From Blastococcus mobilis (lineage in GTDB: Bacteria; Actinomycetota; Actinomycetes; Mycobacteriales; Geodermatophilaceae), in NCBI RefSeq assembly GCF_900188025.1, contig NZ_FZNO01000003.1:1-64000 (forward strand): a DNA stretch of 64,000 bases, given 5' to 3'. Shown here piece by piece: positions 44,382-52,520 of the stretch. Each line of letters starts with the position of its first letter. Positions within the stretch are counted from its first letter, which is position 1. The notes below the pieces were generated by a model that did not search any database, had not been told where the DNA came from, and was given only the letters and a program-made list of their open reading frames with translations. The position numbers were made by a program, and so were the translations under genes.

Positions 44382-44935
44382 CCATGCCGTTGGAGGAGTT
44401 CACCCCGGCCGAGCTGGAGAAGCTTGCGGAGTTCGACGCGGCGCGCAACGAGCGTGTCCCGTTCGCCGAGGAGCCGCTCACCCCGACCGGGCCGATCGTC
44501 TATCCCCACGAGATGGTCCCCCACCCGATGGCTCAGCCGGACGGCTACCGAACCGGTACGGCCGAAGAGTGGGCGCGTGCCGAGGCCGCCCGGGCGTGGG
44601 CGCAGCGGGGCCTGTCCTGGCATCTGGTCAGCAACCCGTCGCTCAGCAGCAAGACCCCGGAGGAGATGCACGACTACATCGCCGAGCACTCCGAGTGGGT
44701 CGACCAGTTCTCGATCTGGTTCCTGCTGCGGCACGTCAGCGACGACGTCGTCCGCGAGCTTGGCGAGATCCTCGACGCCGGCGACTGCCTCGACGAGATG
44801 CTGTGGGACTGGCTGAACGGGCAGGGCATCGACGCCAAGCGGATCCGGTCGTTCCCGACGCGGGCCGAGGCGATCGAGCGGCAGACGCAGCGTCGCGCCG
44901 AGCGTGAGGCTCAGCGTGCCGGGGGCCAGTCGTGA
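44378..44935 (+). CDS. Hypothetical acidic phage protein
   Basis: A 185-residue protein, largely helical and acidic (FTPAELEKLAEFDAARNERV, MHDYIAEHSEWVDQFSIWFL, VVRELGEILDAGDCLDEML), with an Arg/Gln-rich C-terminal helix. No family recognised. GTG 44378 overlaps the WhiB stop; ATG 44384 is an alternative. Confidence 0.7.
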   Translation: MTMPLEEFTPAELEKLAEFDAARNERVPFAEEPLTPTGPIVYPHEMVPHPMAQPDGYRTGTAEEWARAEAARAWAQRGLSWHLVSNPSLSSKTPEEMHDYIAEHSEWVDQFSIWFLLRHVSDDVVRELGEILDAGDCLDEMLWDWLNGQGIDAKRIRSFPTRAEAIERQTQRRAEREAQRAGGQS

Positions 44936-45273
44936 CCGCCGCCGTTCTCGCTCACCTGGCCGCTCTCGACCACGCCCACGACGCCGCAACACCGGGCAGG
45001 TGGGAGGTTGACGGGGAGTACCCCGGCGAGGTCTACAACGGCCGTTCCGGCGACGAAGAGCGGCTCGTTGTCGACTGCCAGGACCACGCCGACGCCGCCG
45101 CGATTGTCGCCGAGCACAACGCGTTCGGTCCGCTCCTCCAGGCCGTCCGCGAGTTCGCCGAGCTGGAGGCGTCCTACCCGCTCGGCTCCGACGTGCCCGT
45201 GTACCGGCTCGGACGCATCGTGGCCCGACTCGAAGCGGCGCTCGGCGTGGACCCCGGGGCAGGTGCCCGGTGA
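44932..45273 (+). CDS. Hypothetical phage protein
   Basis: A 113-residue protein, AHLAALDHAHDAATPGRWEV, with DCQDHADAAAIVAEHNAFGP in the middle. The TPGRWEV/ADAAFIVAEHN combination is a frequent small actinophage protein family of unknown function. GTG start overlaps the previous stop. Confidence 0.7.
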   Translation: MTAAVLAHLAALDHAHDAATPGRWEVDGEYPGEVYNGRSGDEERLVVDCQDHADAAAIVAEHNAFGPLLQAVREFAELEASYPLGSDVPVYRLGRIVARLEAALGVDPGAGAR

Positions 45274-45509
45274 GCATCGACCCGAACTGGAAGCCGGACC
45301 CGGTCAAGGTCGCCGCCCTGATCGCCGACCACGAGGCCGACGTGGCAGCGCAGGAGCTGATCGTCGAGAAGCTGCGGGACCTGGTCGACGACGAAGAGCG
45401 AGAGCTGACCCGCCGTCAGCGCCGCGTCGAGGAGATCCGCGAGGCGTGGGCCCGTCACGGCGTCGAGGTGCCCGACGGCCTGCGCGGCGCTCTCGGGGCG
45501 TCGTCGTGA
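45270..45509 (+). CDS. Small coiled-coil phage protein
   Basis: A 79-residue protein almost wholly helical and charged (VAALIADHEADVAAQELIVE, LVDDEERELTRRQRRVEEIREAW). It probably forms a coiled coil. GTG 45270. Function unknown. Confidence 0.65.
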   Translation: MSIDPNWKPDPVKVAALIADHEADVAAQELIVEKLRDLVDDEERELTRRQRRVEEIREAWARHGVEVPDGLRGALGASS

Positions 45510-45904
45510 CCCGGCCCGCTGCCGCCCCTGGCACCGCCGGAGACGACGTGCGCGACCTCCTGGCCGAGGCGCTGCGGGACTGGAATCGCATCCCCTCGCC
45601 CTACGCCATGCTCACGCGCTCCCAGCGGCTCGCCATCGCTGACGTGCTGGCCCCCGTGGTGTCCCGGCTCATCGCCGACGCCGAGGAACGGGGCCGCCAG
45701 TCGGTCGGCCTGGGCGACTTCCTGCCCGACCCGTGTGGCGAAGAGGAGCGCGCCCCGGACTGGCACTTCGTGGAGTCCTACGGCGATTGGCTCTCGTGCT
45801 CCCGCAGCAGCGGCCACGACGGCGACCACGAGCACTCGGACTCGGGCTTCACCTGGCCCGCTCTCGCCCCTCCCGTCACCGAACCCACCGGAGAGAAGCC
45901 ATGA
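45506..45904 (+). CDS. Hypothetical phage protein
   Basis: A 132-residue protein with a helical N-terminal half (DDVRDLLAEALRDWNRIPSP, RLAIADVLAPVVSRLIADAEERG) and a polar Ser/His/Asp-rich second half (SYGDWLSCSRSSGHDGDHEH). No family recognised. GTG 45506 overlaps the previous stop. Confidence 0.65.
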   Translation: MTRPAAAPGTAGDDVRDLLAEALRDWNRIPSPYAMLTRSQRLAIADVLAPVVSRLIADAEERGRQSVGLGDFLPDPCGEEERAPDWHFVESYGDWLSCSRSSGHDGDHEHSDSGFTWPALAPPVTEPTGEKP

Positions 45905-46014
45905 GCGCCCGTCTACCCCTTCGCGCCCGCGCCGCTGTCCACGAAATTCGCTGCTCCGAGTGTCGGGTCACCTGGTGGTCGCTCGTCGGACGCTTGATCG
46001 GAGTCGTCCGATGA
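45901..46014 (+). CDS. Very small CxxC phage protein
   Basis: A 37-residue frame from ATG 45901, preceded by a GGAGAG ribosome site: MSARLPLRARAAVHEIRCSE and CRVTWWSLVGRLIGVV. A single CSEC-like pair and a hydrophobic end. It overlaps the next start (ATGA). Real as a translated link of the operon, but function is unknown. Confidence 0.5.
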   Translation: MSARLPLRARAAVHEIRCSECRVTWWSLVGRLIGVVR

Positions 46015-46325
46015 ACGTCGGCACCTGCGGCTGCGACACCCGCGAGACTCACCCGGCGAGCGAGTGCGTCGCCCCCTGGGAGTCGCCGGAGGACGTGATG
46101 CAGAACGACGTCCGGGCGCTTCTGCTCGCCGTGGGGCTGTCCCCGCACGCCCGCCCGTACTCGCCGCACGCCGTCATCCACCGCGAGTTGCTGCCCGCGC
46201 TCCACAGCCTGCCGCTGCCGGAGTGCCCGACGCACGCCGTGTGCCCGAACTGCCGCGAGGGCCGGGGGCACTGGAACGGCGAGCGGTACGAGCCGACCGA
46301 GCAGTCTCGCGAGGCGAACCGATGA
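46011..46325 (+). CDS. Hypothetical phage protein with cysteine pairs
   Basis: A 104-residue protein, MNVGTCGCDTRETHPASECV, ending with CPTHAVCPNCREGRGHWNG. The paired cysteines could bind zinc. Overlaps both neighbours by four bases. Function unknown. Confidence 0.65.
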   Translation: MNVGTCGCDTRETHPASECVAPWESPEDVMQNDVRALLLAVGLSPHARPYSPHAVIHRELLPALHSLPLPECPTHAVCPNCREGRGHWNGERYEPTEQSREANR

Positions 46326-47035
46326 TCGCCGACGAGCCCATCACCGCCCGGGACGGGGAGCGGCAGTTTCCGTACCGCCCGGCCGACTGTCCGCACGGCT
46401 CATGGTCGGTCAGCGGAGTTGTCTGGACGTGCCAGCTCTGCGGCGATCAGCGGAGGTACAGCGCCGCCCCGGCAGCCGAGGCCGACAACGCGGGCGAGGT
46501 GTACGGGCTTCGCATGGACGGCAACCACCAGCGGCATCCCGTACGCCCCGCTGTCTCTCGGGGTGGGAGTCTCGGCTCACGCTTCGCCGCGCACGAACGC
46601 GAGCTCGACAACGACGCGGCGATCACCCGCCCCGCTGTCTCTCCGGGCGGGCAGGCCGCCGACAGTTCACACCCGACCGGCGGCGACGTGAATACCGACC
46701 GCGGGAATGTGCGCGCGCGTGACAACGCCGAGGGTGTGGAGGAACTGCGGGAGCAGATCGCGCGGTGGCTGTGGAACGACCGATGGAACGACGGCGATCA
46801 GGACCCCGACCCGGCCAACGCCGCGATGCCGTGGGACGAAGCGCACCCGGTGCAGCAGCAGCTCATGCGGGAGCGCGCCGACTCACTGCTCACCCTGCCT
46901 GGACTCGCGCCGCTGGTGGCCGACCGGCAGGCGGTGAAGCGCGTCGAGCACGTGCTCGCCCTCTACCGGGGCTACGAGAGTTCGGCGTATGTCGACGTCA
47001 GCGTGGTCCGCCGCGCGCTGGACGGCGACCGGTGA
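46322..47035 (+). CDS. Hypothetical phage protein, mosaic
   Basis: A 237-residue protein. The N terminus carries a zinc-like CPHG/CQLCGDQ pair. The middle (about residues 75-135) is low complexity and encoded by DNA containing two copies of GCCCCGCTGTCTCT (46545 and 46629), each able to form a hairpin. The C-terminal part is helical with many Trp/Asp residues (EELREQIARWLWNDRWNDGD). The middle looks like an insertion. No family assigned. Confidence 0.65.
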   Translation: MIADEPITARDGERQFPYRPADCPHGSWSVSGVVWTCQLCGDQRRYSAAPAAEADNAGEVYGLRMDGNHQRHPVRPAVSRGGSLGSRFAAHERELDNDAAITRPAVSPGGQAADSSHPTGGDVNTDRGNVRARDNAEGVEELREQIARWLWNDRWNDGDQDPDPANAAMPWDEAHPVQQQLMRERADSLLTLPGLAPLVADRQAVKRVEHVLALYRGYESSAYVDVSVVRRALDGDR

Positions 47036-47280
47036 GCGCCGGCGCCCAGGTGTGGCTCGCCGCCCTGACCATCCTCACCCTCGCCGCCCTCGGCATCGCC
47101 CTGTACGCCGTCTACGCGCCCCGCGAGCAGCTCGACCGGGTGGACGACACCGCCGACCAGGCGTTGGCCCTCGGCCAGTCCATCGCCGAACACCTGACCG
47201 GAACCGAACCCGAGAGCACCGGCCGGCACGCCGACGGACAACCCGCCATCTACCGGGCACCCATCCACTACGAACCCTGA
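47032..47280 (+). CDS. Small phage membrane protein
   Basis: An 82-residue protein with one N-terminal TM helix (VWLAALTILTLAALGIALYAVY) and a polar tail. GTG 47032 overlaps the previous stop. Its stop codon starts the 11-mer TGACCTGTCAC found at two other phage gene ends. Function unknown. Confidence 0.65.
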   Translation: MSAGAQVWLAALTILTLAALGIALYAVYAPREQLDRVDDTADQALALGQSIAEHLTGTEPESTGRHADGQPAIYRAPIHYEP

Positions 47281-47336
47281 CCTGTCACACCCCGCGACAC
47301 CGTCGAAGCAGACCGCAACGACGGAGGGGGACTCTG

Positions 47337-47471
47337 GTGAGGGATCTGATCGGCTGGACGGCCGGCGCCATCGCGACACTGGCCGCGATCGGCCTGGGCT
47401 ACGCGATCCGAGTGTGGGGATTCGGGGACTGCTGCCCCCACGACGTCGACACCCCGCAGGCGTCCGCGTGA
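47337..47471 (+). CDS. Very small phage membrane protein
   Basis: A 44-residue protein from GTG 47337 with GGAGGGGG just upstream, a strong ribosome site. One hydrophobic segment (LIGWTAGAIATLAAIGLGYA) and a Cys-Cys pair. It overlaps the next start by four bases. Function unknown. Confidence 0.6.
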   Translation: MRDLIGWTAGAIATLAAIGLGYAIRVWGFGDCCPHDVDTPQASA

Positions 47472-47794
47472 GCGCCGGCATCAGCCTGTGGACCCGGCAG
47501 CCGTCCACCGTCGAGGCCCTGCAGCTGGTGGAGCTCCGGGACCTGCACGCCGCCGAGCTGTGGTTGCGCGGACACGGCCTCGAGTCCGCCCACCGCCACC
47601 CCGCGTTGGCCGGGCGGGGGCTGCTGGTGCCCGCCGGGCCGGGCGGCATCTTCACCATCGCAAAGCTCGGCCAGTGGCTCACCCGCGACCGGGTCACCGG
47701 GGACTTCGCCGTCCCCGACGACCGCACCTTCCGCCGAGTGCACACCCCGCTCCCGCACGACGAGCTGACGGCACTGGTGGACGCCACCCAGTGA
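47468..47794 (+). CDS. Hypothetical phage protein
   Basis: A 108-residue protein with WTRQPSTVEALQLVELRDLH, AGRGLLVPAGPGGIFTIAKL and WLTRDRVTGDFAVPDDRTF. It resembles small actinophage proteins with a VPAGPGG...GDWLVR-like block, but no function is known. GTG 47468. Confidence 0.65.
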   Translation: MSAGISLWTRQPSTVEALQLVELRDLHAAELWLRGHGLESAHRHPALAGRGLLVPAGPGGIFTIAKLGQWLTRDRVTGDFAVPDDRTFRRVHTPLPHDELTALVDATQ

Positions 47795-48363
47795 GCAGCC
47801 CGACTCTCCTCCGCCCCCCGGACTGGACGCGGCAGGCCGCCTGCCAAGGCATCTCCGGCCGCGACCTCGACCCATGGCATCCACCCGAGCACCTCACGGC
47901 CGCGGAGCAGGCCACCCAGCACGCCCTCGCCCGCCTCGTCTGCGCCCGCTGCCCAGTCCGCCACCCCTGCGCCCTCGAAGCGTTGCAGGCAGGCATCGGG
48001 CACGGCGTGTGGGGCGGCCTGACCGTCGCCGACCGCAGGCGCATCGCCCGCCGGCACGGCTACCCGCAGCCCGGCGCCGCCCAGCACGGCACCCGGGCCC
48101 GCTACATCGCCGGCTGCACCGACGGGCCCGACGGCAAAGCCTGCCGCCCGTGCCTCGAAGCGCACCGCCGGTGGGTCGCTGAGCAGCGCGCCCGCACCGC
48201 GGCCCGCAAGGCCGCCGTCATCCCGCCACCGGCGCTCGTCCTGGTCCTCGGTCACGGCCGCAGGCGCGCCTACCCGGGCCAGTACGTGCTGTTCACCGAC
48301 GGGCTACCAGCGCACGCCCTGCTGCGACCGGCTGACACCGGTGGTCGCACCGTGGCCGCATGA
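47791..48363 (+). CDS. Third WhiB-like phage protein
   Basis: A 190-residue protein. WhiB cysteines are in DWTRQAACQGISGRDLDPWH and RLVCARCPVRHPCALEAL, then GIGHGVWGGLTVADRRR. A second module, QHGTRARYIAGCTDGPDG with KACRPCLEAHRRWVAEQ, parallels that of the 43893 protein, and the tail PGQYVLFTDGLP also matches. So these two are paralogues, while the 40570 protein has an HTH instead. GTG 47791. Confidence 0.85.
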   Translation: MSSPTLLRPPDWTRQAACQGISGRDLDPWHPPEHLTAAEQATQHALARLVCARCPVRHPCALEALQAGIGHGVWGGLTVADRRRIARRHGYPQPGAAQHGTRARYIAGCTDGPDGKACRPCLEAHRRWVAEQRARTAARKAAVIPPPALVLVLGHGRRRAYPGQYVLFTDGLPAHALLRPADTGGRTVAA

Positions 48364-48602
48364 GCCTGGCCAACTTCGTGCCGCGCGACCACGACGGCGT
48401 GTTCACGCACGAGCAGGTCCTGGCCACCCTCCCAGCCGCCATCCAGGACGACTTCCGCACCGCCGAGGACAGGGCCCGTCACCGCGAGCTGGCTGCCGAA
48501 CGCCGGTACGCGCGGGCACTGGACTACGTCTGCGGCTACCACCCCAACGGCGCCTTCCTCGTGCCCCACCACGAGATCAAGAGACTGGACCAGTACGCAT
48601 GA
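48360..48602 (+). CDS. Hypothetical phage protein
   Basis: An 80-residue protein, ANFVPRDHDGVFTHEQVLAT, with RARHRELAAERRYARALDYV and LVPHHEIKRLDQY. Overlaps both neighbours by four bases. No family recognised. Confidence 0.65.
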   Translation: MSLANFVPRDHDGVFTHEQVLATLPAAIQDDFRTAEDRARHRELAAERRYARALDYVCGYHPNGAFLVPHHEIKRLDQYA

Positions 48603-48835
48603 CCGACGGATTCCGCGCGGGCTGGGACCACGCCACCTTCCTCGCCGGCTACCTCTCCGGCGCCGTCTGGCCCCTCCTCCTCGTTGCTGCGCTCTTCGCC
48701 CTGGGCTGGCGGTCCTCCGACCTGCTGTCTCACTACCGCAAGGTGTGCAAGCTCCGCCGAGACTCGCAGCGCACCGGCCGCTACCCGCTGCCGACCACGG
48801 ACGAGCTGGACACCAGCGGTCCGGCGTTCCGCTGA
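48599..48835 (+). CDS. Small phage membrane protein
   Basis: A 78-residue protein with one TM helix (YLSGAVWPLLLVAALFALGW) and a basic tail (HYRKVCKLRRDSQRTGRY). Located just before the terminase genes. ATG 48599. Function unknown. Confidence 0.65.
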   Translation: MTDGFRAGWDHATFLAGYLSGAVWPLLLVAALFALGWRSSDLLSHYRKVCKLRRDSQRTGRYPLPTTDELDTSGPAFR

Positions 48836-49317
48836 TGCCCCCACCCCTCGACCCGGCCAAGCGCGCCGCGATCGCCGACGCCATCCGCGCCGGCGGCCAA
48901 CGCAACGCCATCGCCCGCGAACACGGCGTCTCCCCCTCCACCGTCACCACCATCGCCACCCAAGAAGGCATCGACGGCGCCTTCGACCGGACGGCGACGA
49001 AACGCGCGACGGAGGCCCGGAACGCGGACACGTCGGCCCGCCGGGCGGAGCTGAAGTCGTTGCTGGTGGAGGACGCTCACCGACTGCGGGCGCAGCTGTG
49101 GCAGCCGTGCACGATGCACAACTTCGGGGGGAAGGACAACACGCACAACTCGATCGACCTGCCGCAGCCGACGTTCGAGCAGCAGCGCAACATCATGACG
49201 AGTGTGGGGATCGCGGTGCAGCGGGTCGCGGACCTGGAGAAGCTGGACATGGGGGGCGGGGTGGAGGAGGCCGCGGGGCTGATCCGGGACCTGGTCGACT
49301 CCATCCGGGGCGGCTGA
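48835..49317 (+). CDS. terS: HTH phage protein, possible terminase small subunit
   Basis: A 160-residue protein. The N-terminal HTH reads KRAAIADAIRAGGQRNAIAR and EHGVSPSTVTTIATQEGI; the remainder is helical (RRAELKSLLVEDAHRLRAQL, IMTSVGIAVQRVADLEKLD). Its HTH and position just upstream of the large terminase suggest it recognises the packaging site. Stop/start overlap with the previous gene is one base (TGATG). Confidence 0.65.
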   Translation: MPPPLDPAKRAAIADAIRAGGQRNAIAREHGVSPSTVTTIATQEGIDGAFDRTATKRATEARNADTSARRAELKSLLVEDAHRLRAQLWQPCTMHNFGGKDNTHNSIDLPQPTFEQQRNIMTSVGIAVQRVADLEKLDMGGGVEEAAGLIRDLVDSIRGG

Positions 49318-49350
49318 CGACGGTGAGTCACGTCACGCTACGGTCGGTGC

Positions 49351-49518
49351 ATGACCCAGTCGACCCCGTCCCAGTCCGACGTCGAGAACCTGCTGCTGTC
49401 CGCCATCCGCTCCAACGTGGACACCGCCGGCAGGGCCGCAGTGGCAGCCCACGCGCTGGCGCACGCCCAGGCCGCGCACGAGCTCGTGCAGGCGTACAAG
49501 ATCCTGCGCCAGACCTGA
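49351..49518 (+). CDS. Small helical phage protein before terminase
   Basis: A 55-residue protein from ATG 49351: MTQSTPSQSDVENLLLSAIR then SNVDTAGRAAVAAHALAHAQ, ending in YKILRQT. It is fully helical and rich in Ala/His. It lies between the HTH gene and the large terminase. No clear ribosome site, so the start is less certain. Confidence 0.6.
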   Translation: MTQSTPSQSDVENLLLSAIRSNVDTAGRAAVAAHALAHAQAAHELVQAYKILRQT

Positions 49519-49534
49519 CGGTGGCGGCCGACAG

Positions 49535-50851
49535 GTGAGGTCCGCTCACCTGTCGGCCAAGCAGAAGCAGTCCATCCGGGAAGCCGGCGCCCGCATCAAC
49601 CTGTGGGAAGGCTCCGTCCGCTCCGGTAAGACCCTGTCGTCGATCATCGCGTTCCTCGAGGCGTTGCGTACCGGACCCAAGGGACCGGTGGCGATCATCG
49701 GCAAGACGCGGGACACCGTCGCCCGGAACGTCATCGACCCCATGGCCGACTTGTTCGGCACCCTCGCCCCCTCCGCCGTGCAGTACACGCGGGGTGCCCC
49801 CACGGCGGTGATCCTGGGCCGGCTGGTGCACGTCATGGGGGCCAACGACGCGAGGAGTGAGGGTCGGCTGCGTGGCCTGACCCTGGCCCTGGCCTACGTC
49901 GACGAGGCGTCCCTCGTCTCCCGCCCGTTCTGGGGGCAGCTGCTGTACCGGCTCTCGGTGCCCGGCGCCCGCCTGTTCGCCACCACCAACCCCGACAGCC
50001 CCGCGCACTGGCTCAAGCGCGAGTACCTCGACCGCGCCGGCGAGCTCGACATGGCCACCTGGCACTTCACCCTCGACGACAACCCCGCCCTCACCGCCGA
50101 CTACGTGGCGGCGATCAAGGCCGAGAACGTGGGCCTGTTCTACAAGCGGTTCGTCCAGGGCCTGTGGGTCGCCGCTGAGGGCGCGATCTACGACATGCTC
50201 GACCTCGATTCGGGCGGCGTGCACCGCGCTCACTGGGGCCAGGTCCGCCGCCTGCTGGTGGGCCGCTGGTGGATGGGCGTGGACTACGGCACCTCCAACC
50301 CCACCCACGCCGTCCTGTTGGGCCTCGGGGCGGATGAGCGGCTGTACGTGTGCGGGGAGTGGCGGCACGACGGCCGCGCCCAACGGTCCCTGTCCGACGC
50401 CGAGCAGTCCGAGCGGATCCGGGCGTGGCTGGACGCTGGCGCCGGGCTGCCCCTCCCCGACGGTGCGCACCCCGACGCCCGGCCCGGCCCGGTGTGGCCC
50501 GAACGGACCGCCGTCGACCCCTCCGCGGCGTCGTTCCGGCGGCAGCTGCGCAACGACGGCTGGACCGGCCTCGTCGAAGCGGAGAACGCCGTCGTCGACG
50601 GGATCCGCAACGTGTCTTCCCTGCTCGCCGCCCGAAGGCTGCTGTTCCTCGCCGACGACCGCGGCCAGCCAGCCGCCCCGGAGCTCGAGCGGGAGCTCCT
50701 GGGCTACGTGTGGGACGAGAAGAAGCAAGCCAAGGGCCTGGACGAGCCGGCGAAGGTCGACGACCACGGATGCGACGCACTGAGGTACAGCTGCCAGGTC
50801 TCTCGGCCCGTGTGGCGGCCCTGGCTACAGGCCAGCGCCCTGGCCGCCTGA
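49535..50851 (+). CDS. terL: Terminase large subunit
   Basis: Packaging motor and nuclease, 438 residues. ATPase: Walker A LWEGSVRSGKTLSSI at about residues 23-37, Walker B LALAYVDEASLVSRPFW, coupling motif FATTNPDSPAHWLK. Nuclease: MGVDYGTSNPTHAVLLG with the first acidic residue and KVDDHGCDALRYSCQ with the last. Start GTG 49535 (an upstream GTG at 49521 is not excluded). Closest in style to PBSX/SPP1-like terminases. Confidence 0.92.
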   Translation: MRSAHLSAKQKQSIREAGARINLWEGSVRSGKTLSSIIAFLEALRTGPKGPVAIIGKTRDTVARNVIDPMADLFGTLAPSAVQYTRGAPTAVILGRLVHVMGANDARSEGRLRGLTLALAYVDEASLVSRPFWGQLLYRLSVPGARLFATTNPDSPAHWLKREYLDRAGELDMATWHFTLDDNPALTADYVAAIKAENVGLFYKRFVQGLWVAAEGAIYDMLDLDSGGVHRAHWGQVRRLLVGRWWMGVDYGTSNPTHAVLLGLGADERLYVCGEWRHDGRAQRSLSDAEQSERIRAWLDAGAGLPLPDGAHPDARPGPVWPERTAVDPSAASFRRQLRNDGWTGLVEAENAVVDGIRNVSSLLAARRLLFLADDRGQPAAPELERELLGYVWDEKKQAKGLDEPAKVDDHGCDALRYSCQVSRPVWRPWLQASALAA

Positions 50852-50876
50852 CACCCGGGCGCTGATCCTCAGCCGC

Positions 50877-52310
50877 ATGGCCTGGTACCTGTCCCCCTCC
50901 GGCTGGCCGCAGTGGGCCGACGACGGGGGCCTGTTCGCGCAGCGGCTCACCGCCAACGGCTGGCAGCTGATCGACGCCTCGCAGGTGCAGGCCGCGATCG
51001 ACGCCTACAACGCCGCCACGCCCGCGCCGGTCCCGGCGGACTTCGTCACGGTCGACGAGTTGGACGACCCGACGTCACCGGCGTCACTCGCCCTGAGGGC
51101 GGCCTCTGTGCTAGCCGTCGCTGAGGACCTCGGGGACCCCGGAACGGACCTCGGCGCGATCGCCAAGTCCTTCGTGCCGGTCACCCGTGGGGTCCGGGTG
51201 GCGATTCACGGCGAGTCGCACGCCGTCGGCACGTCCACGAACAGCCCCCGCGCGCTGTCCCCCACCGAGCCACTGTCATGGGCGCACTGGCTGTCCGGTG
51301 CCCGCTTCCAGTACGTGTGGAACGGCGGGGTGGGCACCACCTCCACCGCCCAGCACCTCACCACCCTCGGCACCGTGCTCGCCGCCGACCCGGACGTCGT
51401 GGTGTACCTGGCGGGCACCTACGACATGAACCCGACCAACGGGGTGCCGTTCACCACCTACCAGGCCAACGTCAAGGAGCTGGTGTCCCGCGTGCGGGCC
51501 GCCGGGGCGCTGCCGGTGCTCGGCACCGTCCTCCCCGCCGCACCGAATGGCACCGGCGCCAAGGGCAACACCGACGCGGCGAACGCCTGGCTTCGCACCT
51601 GGTGTGCCAACGTCGGGGTGCCACTCCTGGAGACCTTCACCAACCTGGTGGACCCCGCCACGGGCCTCATCCAGGCCGCGCTGCGCGACGCCTCCGGGGT
51701 CCACGCCAACGCCGCCGGGAACAAGGTGCTCGGCCAGGCCCTCGCCGACCTGCTCGCACCCCGACTACCCCTGTGGACACCCCCAATGGCCGGGTACCAG
51801 ACCAGCGAGAGCAAGAACCTCGTCCCCAACGCCCTGTTCCTCACCGACGGCGACGCCAACGGCAAGGCCGACTCGACATCCTGGACGGCCAACGCCACCG
51901 CCAGCCTCGTCGCCGCCACCGCCCCGGCGCTGGGCAACTGGCAGCGCATGGTGTCCACCGACGACGCCCAAGCGTTCTTCGCCATGAACCTGCCCGCCAC
52001 CGGCACGAGCACCTGGCAGCCCGGGGACCGGATCGCCTTCTGCGGCCGGTTCCTGCACGAGCAGGGCACCTCGACCAAGACACTGAGCATCCAGCTCAAC
52101 TTCACCGGCGGCACCCCCAACAGCGTTCGGCCTGTCGCCGCTCTCAGCGCGGGCGGCACCGGCGTCTTCTACGTCGAGGAGACGATCCCCGCCGGGACCA
52201 CCGCCATGAGCGTCAACGTGATTCACAACGCGGGCACGCTCGGCACCGGCCTCGCCTCCCAGGTCGGCCAGCTCACCGTGCTCGACCTGACGAAGCTCGG
52301 CGCCGCCTAG
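50877..52310 (+). CDS. SGNH/GDSL hydrolase-domain phage protein
   Basis: A 477-residue protein. A short N-terminal region (WYLSPSGWPQWADDGGLFAQ) precedes an SGNH hydrolase domain: Ser in VAIHGESHAVGTS, oxyanion Gly in WNGGVGTTS, VVVYLAGTYDMN in place of the usual GxND, and Asp/His in DASGVHANAAGNKVLGQAL. The C-terminal 160 residues look like a beta carbohydrate-binding domain (NLVPNALFLTDGDANGKADS). It may be a virion protein that deacetylates or cleaves host surface polymers. Its place between terminase and portal is unusual. Confidence 0.8.
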   Translation: MAWYLSPSGWPQWADDGGLFAQRLTANGWQLIDASQVQAAIDAYNAATPAPVPADFVTVDELDDPTSPASLALRAASVLAVAEDLGDPGTDLGAIAKSFVPVTRGVRVAIHGESHAVGTSTNSPRALSPTEPLSWAHWLSGARFQYVWNGGVGTTSTAQHLTTLGTVLAADPDVVVYLAGTYDMNPTNGVPFTTYQANVKELVSRVRAAGALPVLGTVLPAAPNGTGAKGNTDAANAWLRTWCANVGVPLLETFTNLVDPATGLIQAALRDASGVHANAAGNKVLGQALADLLAPRLPLWTPPMAGYQTSESKNLVPNALFLTDGDANGKADSTSWTANATASLVAATAPALGNWQRMVSTDDAQAFFAMNLPATGTSTWQPGDRIAFCGRFLHEQGTSTKTLSIQLNFTGGTPNSVRPVAALSAGGTGVFYVEETIPAGTTAMSVNVIHNAGTLGTGLASQVGQLTVLDLTKLGAA

Positions 52311-52352
52311 CCTTCGGCCCTGATCCGGCGTGACAACAGCGAGCCCCCCGGC

Positions 52353-52520
52353 TCACGCCGGGTCGTTCAGTAGCGCCCGCAGCGTGGCGACGTACTCCTC
52401 GGCCACCTCAGAGGGCTCCCGGCCGGCAGGCGATGCCAGCCTCGGCCAGTCACGCCGAATCGTCACGGACTCCTGGTACTCCAGCGTCAAGTCCAGCAGC
52501 TTCCGCGCCTGTTCCTCCAC
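52353..52520 (-). CDS. Small antisense phage protein
   Basis: A 55-residue protein on the minus strand from GTG 52520: VEEQARKLLDLTLEYQESVT, IRRDWPRLASPAGREPSEVA, EEYVATLRALLNDPA. It has strong helix-like composition and codon use typical of the genome. It overlaps the 3' end of the membrane-protein frame by 71 bases. It faces the late phage genes, suggesting expression in the lysogen. Confidence 0.6.
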   Translation of the reverse strand: MEEQARKLLDLTLEYQESVTIRRDWPRLASPAGREPSEVAEEYVATLRALLNDPA

